A stretch of 64,000 nucleotides of DNA from Paramacrobiotus metropolitanus (taxonomy: Eukaryota; Tardigrada; Eutardigrada; Parachela; Macrobiotidae), in the NCBI RefSeq assembly GCF_019649055.1, contig NW_026570378.1, forward strand, positions 62,001 through 126,000, read 5' to 3'. A model generated the notes under the pieces. It did not search any database. It saw only the letters and a list, made by a program, of their open reading frames with translations, and was not told where the DNA came from. The position numbers were made by a program, and so were the translations under genes. Of this stretch, positions 60,174 through 64,000 are shown piece by piece (the stretch's first letter is position 1; each line of letters opens with the position of its first letter).

Positions 60174-60491
60174 TCACTTTGGATTCTTTTTTCCATACTG
60201 GTGATGTACTCCATTTTGGAGCTTCTTTCCCTGGCCGTCGGTAGAGTGGAAATGTGGCCGGCGACCCTTTTCAGATGGATGGTGGATGGATCCTGCCTTT
60301 CTGCGGCTTGCAAGTTGAGCAGCCTGCTGTGCGCCTTTTCGACTGGAGTGCATAACATTGTGGATAATCGCTTTGCCGCTCGGCCCTACTCCGCGCCAAG
60401 CTGATGCTAAACCAATTCTACTGTCGCTGCTCCACAGAGACGGATTGATGGCAAGAGCCATAAGAAGAATAATGTGCCACAGTAATGCCAT
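60174..60491 (-). CDS. Putative amidated neuropeptide precursor
   Basis: An intronless 105-aa frame starts MALLWHIILLMALAINPSLW, a good signal peptide. The rest is basic and hydrophilic. It contains RK at 51-52, RRK at 63-65, and then three consecutive glycine-dibasic sites: GRR at 76-78, GKK at 88-90 and GKK at 100-102. Prohormone convertase cleavage and C-terminal amidation at these sites would release AGSIHHPSEK-amide, PHFHSTDGQ-amide and LQNGVHHQY-amide. A TATATAAA box lies about 104 bp upstream. No cysteines fall in the processed region. I do not recognise the peptides as any known family. Alternatives are a different small secreted basic protein or a chance frame. Confidence 0.45.
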   Translation of the reverse strand: MALLWHIILLMALAINPSLWSSDSRIGLASAWRGVGPSGKAIIHNVMHSSRKGAQQAAQLASRRKAGSIHHPSEKGRRPHFHSTDGQGKKLQNGVHHQYGKKNPK

Positions 60492-61747
60492 GATATGCAG
60501 AGCGAAAAGTGTAATCTTTTGTACAAACTGCTTAAAAGTTAAAACATAGCAGGCGTATTTTGACAAAATGGTTGTGTCCTGTTTGGGCCTGTGGTTTATA
60601 TACTGTACTTGAGCCGTGGAACTACGGACAACAGTTAATGTGAAAATACTACTGTACATTGTACATATGGGTTAGTGGTTACAATGTCATATCCTTAGTG
60701 CAGCAGTGTTAACTCCAAAGTTCCTTGCTCATTTGATGCTCATTTTACGTCAAATCCTTGGGCAGGTAGAGATACAGCCAGCCGTCGCTGGGTGCGCCAC
60801 TGGTGAATGACGATCAACCGATACGTATCTGCATGTCATAAGCGATCGAAGCCTTAACGTTTCTTGTCCTTAGGACCTTAGGTTAGCTGGCATGCCAGCA
60901 TATATTTTGTTGTTACTATAAACGAGTCGACTTCCCATGCCGATGCTATCGTTTAGCTGGATTAGCAAAGATCATAAGTTGTATTACTCGTACGCTGTTG
61001 CCCCATATACGTAAAAGTCAGTAAACAGGATGTCATCCTCTTTTATCTGAAAATTAGTTTTCCGGTCAGCAGCGTTTCTCGTCGGCGCGGTATTATAATA
61101 AAATTATGTGCCATTACATCCGATTTTGGTACCCGACCCACTTCCGAACTAACGTAAGCCGTACAAATTAAAACAGTACTATACATTCCATCTCGAGGGC
61201 TTACTATGTGTTTTATACCTCTGCTTAGAATGCAACCAAGGGATTCTGTGTTCAAACTTCAAAAAATGCATGCATGTGCGGGACTGCGAATCAGTAACCC
61301 GATGCGTGAAATTTTACACATAACGCAAAAAACGGTTTGATGAATGAAGACAAAAAAAACTATTGGATCCGTTTACCCATGTAGCAAAAGTGTACAGATG
61401 TATTGGCTGTAGTGAGTACAGAATTTTGGTCAGCTGGTTTCACCATAAGTCTGGCGGTCCGACAGATATGTAAATTACTACCTTGAATCTTATGCAGAAA
61501 TATACTTTGAGTTCTAAAAGAGTACATTAGAAATGAGTCTGTTTTCTTATAGCCGTCGTACGAGTATTTATTGCTAACAAGTACTATTTATTCATCGGTT
61601 TAACAAAGCATTTAAAAGACTGCATGCACATCTTGTCTCCATTTTAGTCCACGTCCCACGAGGTAGGTAGTAATTATCTGCATTTCAGATTCAGTTGTAC
61701 GGCATGTTGTAAAAGCAAAACATTATAATATTATCTCCACTGCCGCT
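60492..61747. other. Peptide-gene promoter and gene-poor spacer
   Basis: Beyond the TATA box near 60600 I find nothing supportable in this 1.2-kb stretch. Confidence 0.3.
60595..60602 (-). promoter_or_regulatory. TATA box upstream of the peptide precursor
   Basis: TATATAAA on the minus strand, about 104 bp before the ATG at 60491, the same spacing as in the CBM14 gene at 37198-38479. Confidence 0.45.
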
Positions 61748-62972
61748 TTAAAAAGCAGCTACAATCTTGGCAGCTTTCTTCTTCAACTCCTTTATTTCGT
61801 AGCGGACAGCAAAATCTAAATAACGATCAGCATTGTCCTTGTGAAGCCCCACATCATCAAATCTCCGCAAAGGTAACGCAGATCCTCCAGCTCATACCTG
61901 TGGGCAACTACTCGTATCTCTTCGGTATTATTCTTTAATTCACCCGAGACGGTGCGGCCGTACAAAAACTCAAAAATTATTTTCAAAATATTCCCGTTGA
62001 CGTCGGCAATCTTGCAGATGCCGGTGGATTTCTCCGACATGTGCGTGGTAAACATGGTGGCAAAAACTGCCGATTGGGCAGCGAGGATGGCGCGATGTAC
62101 AGCAAATTCTACATTGTCCGAAGAAATTATCTTAAAGTCAGCAAAGTTTTCCGACTGGAGGATATTGCCAAGTTTGTCGGCCAAGCTTTGCGGTCTGCCT
62201 AACGCTGCCGGTGGTGTATGAACCAACAACTCGATGGATCATGGAACACCGGGTGTCACCGGTTAAAGCGTTCTCAGTGAATACTGGCGCAACACAAGGA
62301 ACCGTCAAGATTCCTGGGTTACATTTGCACTCTTTACTGTTCGGTTGAAAAGTAACATCGCCTCGAGTTGACTGGATCGCCTCGCCTGAACCAGCACGAA
62401 GACTGTAATTGTTCAAACCTTAATTTATAACACTGCACTGACACAGCATTTTTTACTACTGTGTACAGTGTAATAAGTACACATGGTACTAAAACATGTT
62501 CCCGTTAGTTTTCAAAACATCGCTCACCGGTACTGTAAAATGCGAGTACGAGGCTACTACGAGCACATATTCGCAGCCTCGCACTTACGTAAAGGTGAAA
62601 TCCATCATAGTACCGGTATACGTGTTACGCTGAATTCCACATCTTTCGGTGATAAAACCAGTCCGTGGTTCGATCAATGCTTGAATGCTTATATCTCTTC
62701 GTTCGGATGTACCATCCCACGTGTGCAGAATTCTTTGTATCGAAAACGTCCACAATCCAACAGGAAGGTCGGGATATTGTGGGGATGTATCATGCATCCA
62801 TAGCAAGGTCCATTTTATATGTCAAAATGTGCTGGTCTACGCGAGGAATATACTTATAATCTCTCTTGGTCTCATGGTGCATGTGGAAATCGGAGGCAGC
62901 GGCTTCGAACTTCACTCGGACCATGGCAACCGGTGCAGTGGCAGGATACGCGTGCCAATGTTTTTCGGCCAT
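61748..62972 (-). pseudogene. BTB-domain gene (SPOP-like layout) with three frameshifts
   Basis: From an ATG at 62972 (MAEKHWHAYPATAPVAMVRV) coding-like sequence runs to about 62800, where one extra base shifts the frame (near 62790-62800). It continues as LPVGLWTFSIQRILHTWDG and ERRDISIQALIEPRTGF to a GTAAGT donor at 62588. The intron ends at TTACAG (62403), and the phase matches the next exon (LRAGSGEAIQSTRGDVTFQ). A second slip near 62205-62225 leads into a good BTB/POZ domain: SLADKLGNILQSENFADFKI, VHRAILAAQSAVFATMF and KIIFEFLYGRTV. A third slip near 61850 leads into DNADRYLDFAVRYEIKELKK and TAA at 61748. The N-terminal part may be a MATH-like substrate-binding domain, which is inference. 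With three frameshifts in 1.2 kb while neighbouring genes are intact, this is most likely a pseudogene. Confidence 0.6.
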
Positions 62973-64000
62973 AGTAGAACACCAGTAGGAAAAAAGCTTT
63001 CAAAGTTATCACCGAAATGATTTCAAATTCCCGAATTTTTTATCGTGCTGTATTTGTTCTGCCGCCGACATGGAAGCATTCCATTAATATCGCTCCACAC
63101 CTGTGCTTGGGGCTAACAAAAATTCGACGGCGATAATAAGTACTTGTATCCTCTTCAAAACTGCACAGGAACGTAAAACACATTTGCGTTTTGCGAAAAC
63201 ACTAACCGGTAGTCCATGATGATATCTAACGTACGTGGCTGTGCATCAGCAAAATGTGCAACGGTATGCAACTCACCATGGTCAGTCACTTTTAAGAGAG
63301 CTTATTTTCATTATCATGTTCAATATCGCCCACAAAGGATGGCTCAAAACTGCAGCGAATCAACACACGCTTTAATCGATGAAGCAGCGGCCCTTGGCCT
63401 TCCATGGCTGATGGTCACCATCCTCGATCACTGCGATTGACGCCTTTTCAACGTGAAACCAAAATTACAGATAATATTACTAAAATTTACACACATTCAG
63501 TGCAATGTACCCGGTACTATGCATGAGTAGGTATGTAGTGACTATGTACTATTAGCACTCGTAGTAGCATGTACTCGTACTATGGCAATTATTGTAGTTA
63601 AACTGCAATGAACAGCCATTGTTCTACTTATCGCTGCAGTGTTACAGAGGAGTATGTAGAGATACCACGTATTAAATTTAATTTAAAGTCCCATCTATGG
63701 ACTGATGTTTTATCAGAGAAAATTGCTATTTACAATGAACTTCAGTTTTGGACGAAGTTATTCAAGTTTTGATTTTCTTTTTGGGCGTTGTGCCGTTCTT
63801 TATAAACGCGGGCAAACGTAATTGCCCTCTGGCGGCGTTCAGCCTGCGATAGTCTGATAAAATATTATGTTATGCCCAGCTGACTCGTTGACGGTTGATC
63901 AGCAATGTTTTACAGTACGTAGTGCGTACGAGGTACTTTTACTGTACAGCAATATCAGTTTAACTGACACTGTATTATGTCTGTATATCACCGTTATTTT
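62973..64000. other. End of window, no gene seen
   Basis: Short unsupported open frames only. Repetitive gtac/tact words occur around 63510-63600. Confidence 0.3.

Noticed and set aside
60140-60549. Plus-strand frames opposite the peptide precursor
   Set aside because: They have no signal peptide or domain, whereas the minus strand has a signal peptide, processing sites and a TATA box.

Overview
The window looks like nuclear DNA from a small-genome ecdysozoan animal, most probably a tardigrade (Hypsibius-like). This is inferred from content: short spliced genes with GT..AG introns, six-cysteine chitin-binding (CBM14) proteins, gustatory-receptor-like chemoreceptors, a divergent intronless GPCR, F-box, BTB, FLYWCH and RRM genes, and many small TIR transposons. 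There are no bacterial operons, rRNA genes or CRISPR arrays. All gene models were joined by hand from reading frame, splice signals and paralogue comparison.

Layout. At 0.5 kb there is a decayed retroelement-like peptide remnant. At 1.2-3.1 kb (+) lies an F-box gene with one frameshift. At 4.8-6.1 and 12.3-13.3 kb (+) sit two three-exon paralogues for small cysteine-rich secreted proteins, with a BTB plus ubiquitin-like gene between them at 8.1-10.3 kb (+). At 14.3-14.9 kb there is a 238-bp tandem array carrying a tRNA-like element. At 15.6-16.0 kb a chimeric relic joins pieces of two gene families found elsewhere in the window. At 16.4-17.6 kb lies a foldback-like element. A GPCR is at 18.6-19.7 kb (-). 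At 22.6-25.7 kb (+) a four-exon gene encodes a secreted protein with a C-terminal phage tail collar-like domain.

From 26.9 to 36.3 kb the window is repeat-rich: a TA-flanked MITE, a hAT-like element with an 8-bp target duplication, three copies of a dispersed repeat, a long AAATTCTT microsatellite and two RRM-protein loci (-). Two CBM14 genes lie at 37.2-38.5 and 40.8-42.8 kb (-). Two gustatory-receptor-like genes with identical intron phases follow at 43.2-45.8 and 46.7-48.0 kb (-). The second BTB plus ubiquitin-like paralogue is at 49.1-53.0 kb (-), with a minisatellite and a MITE in its large intron. A FLYWCH-like pseudogene is at 53.2-53.7 kb (-), and a secreted leucine-rich-repeat gene at 54.7-57.7 kb (+). 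A TIR element is at 59.2-60.2 kb, a putative amidated-neuropeptide precursor at 60.2-60.5 kb (-), and a BTB gene broken by at least three frameshifts at 61.7-63.0 kb (-).

The genes do not form one pathway. They fall into cuticle or extracellular proteins (CBM14, LRR, collar-domain and cysteine-rich families), sensory or signalling proteins (GPCR, Gr-like pair, peptide precursor), and ubiquitin-related adaptors (F-box, BTB, BTB-UBL). The most unusual items are the two BTB proteins whose ubiquitin-like tail ends in Gly-Cys instead of Gly-Gly, the phage-collar domain in a spliced secreted animal gene, and the peptide precursor with three consecutive Gly-dibasic sites.
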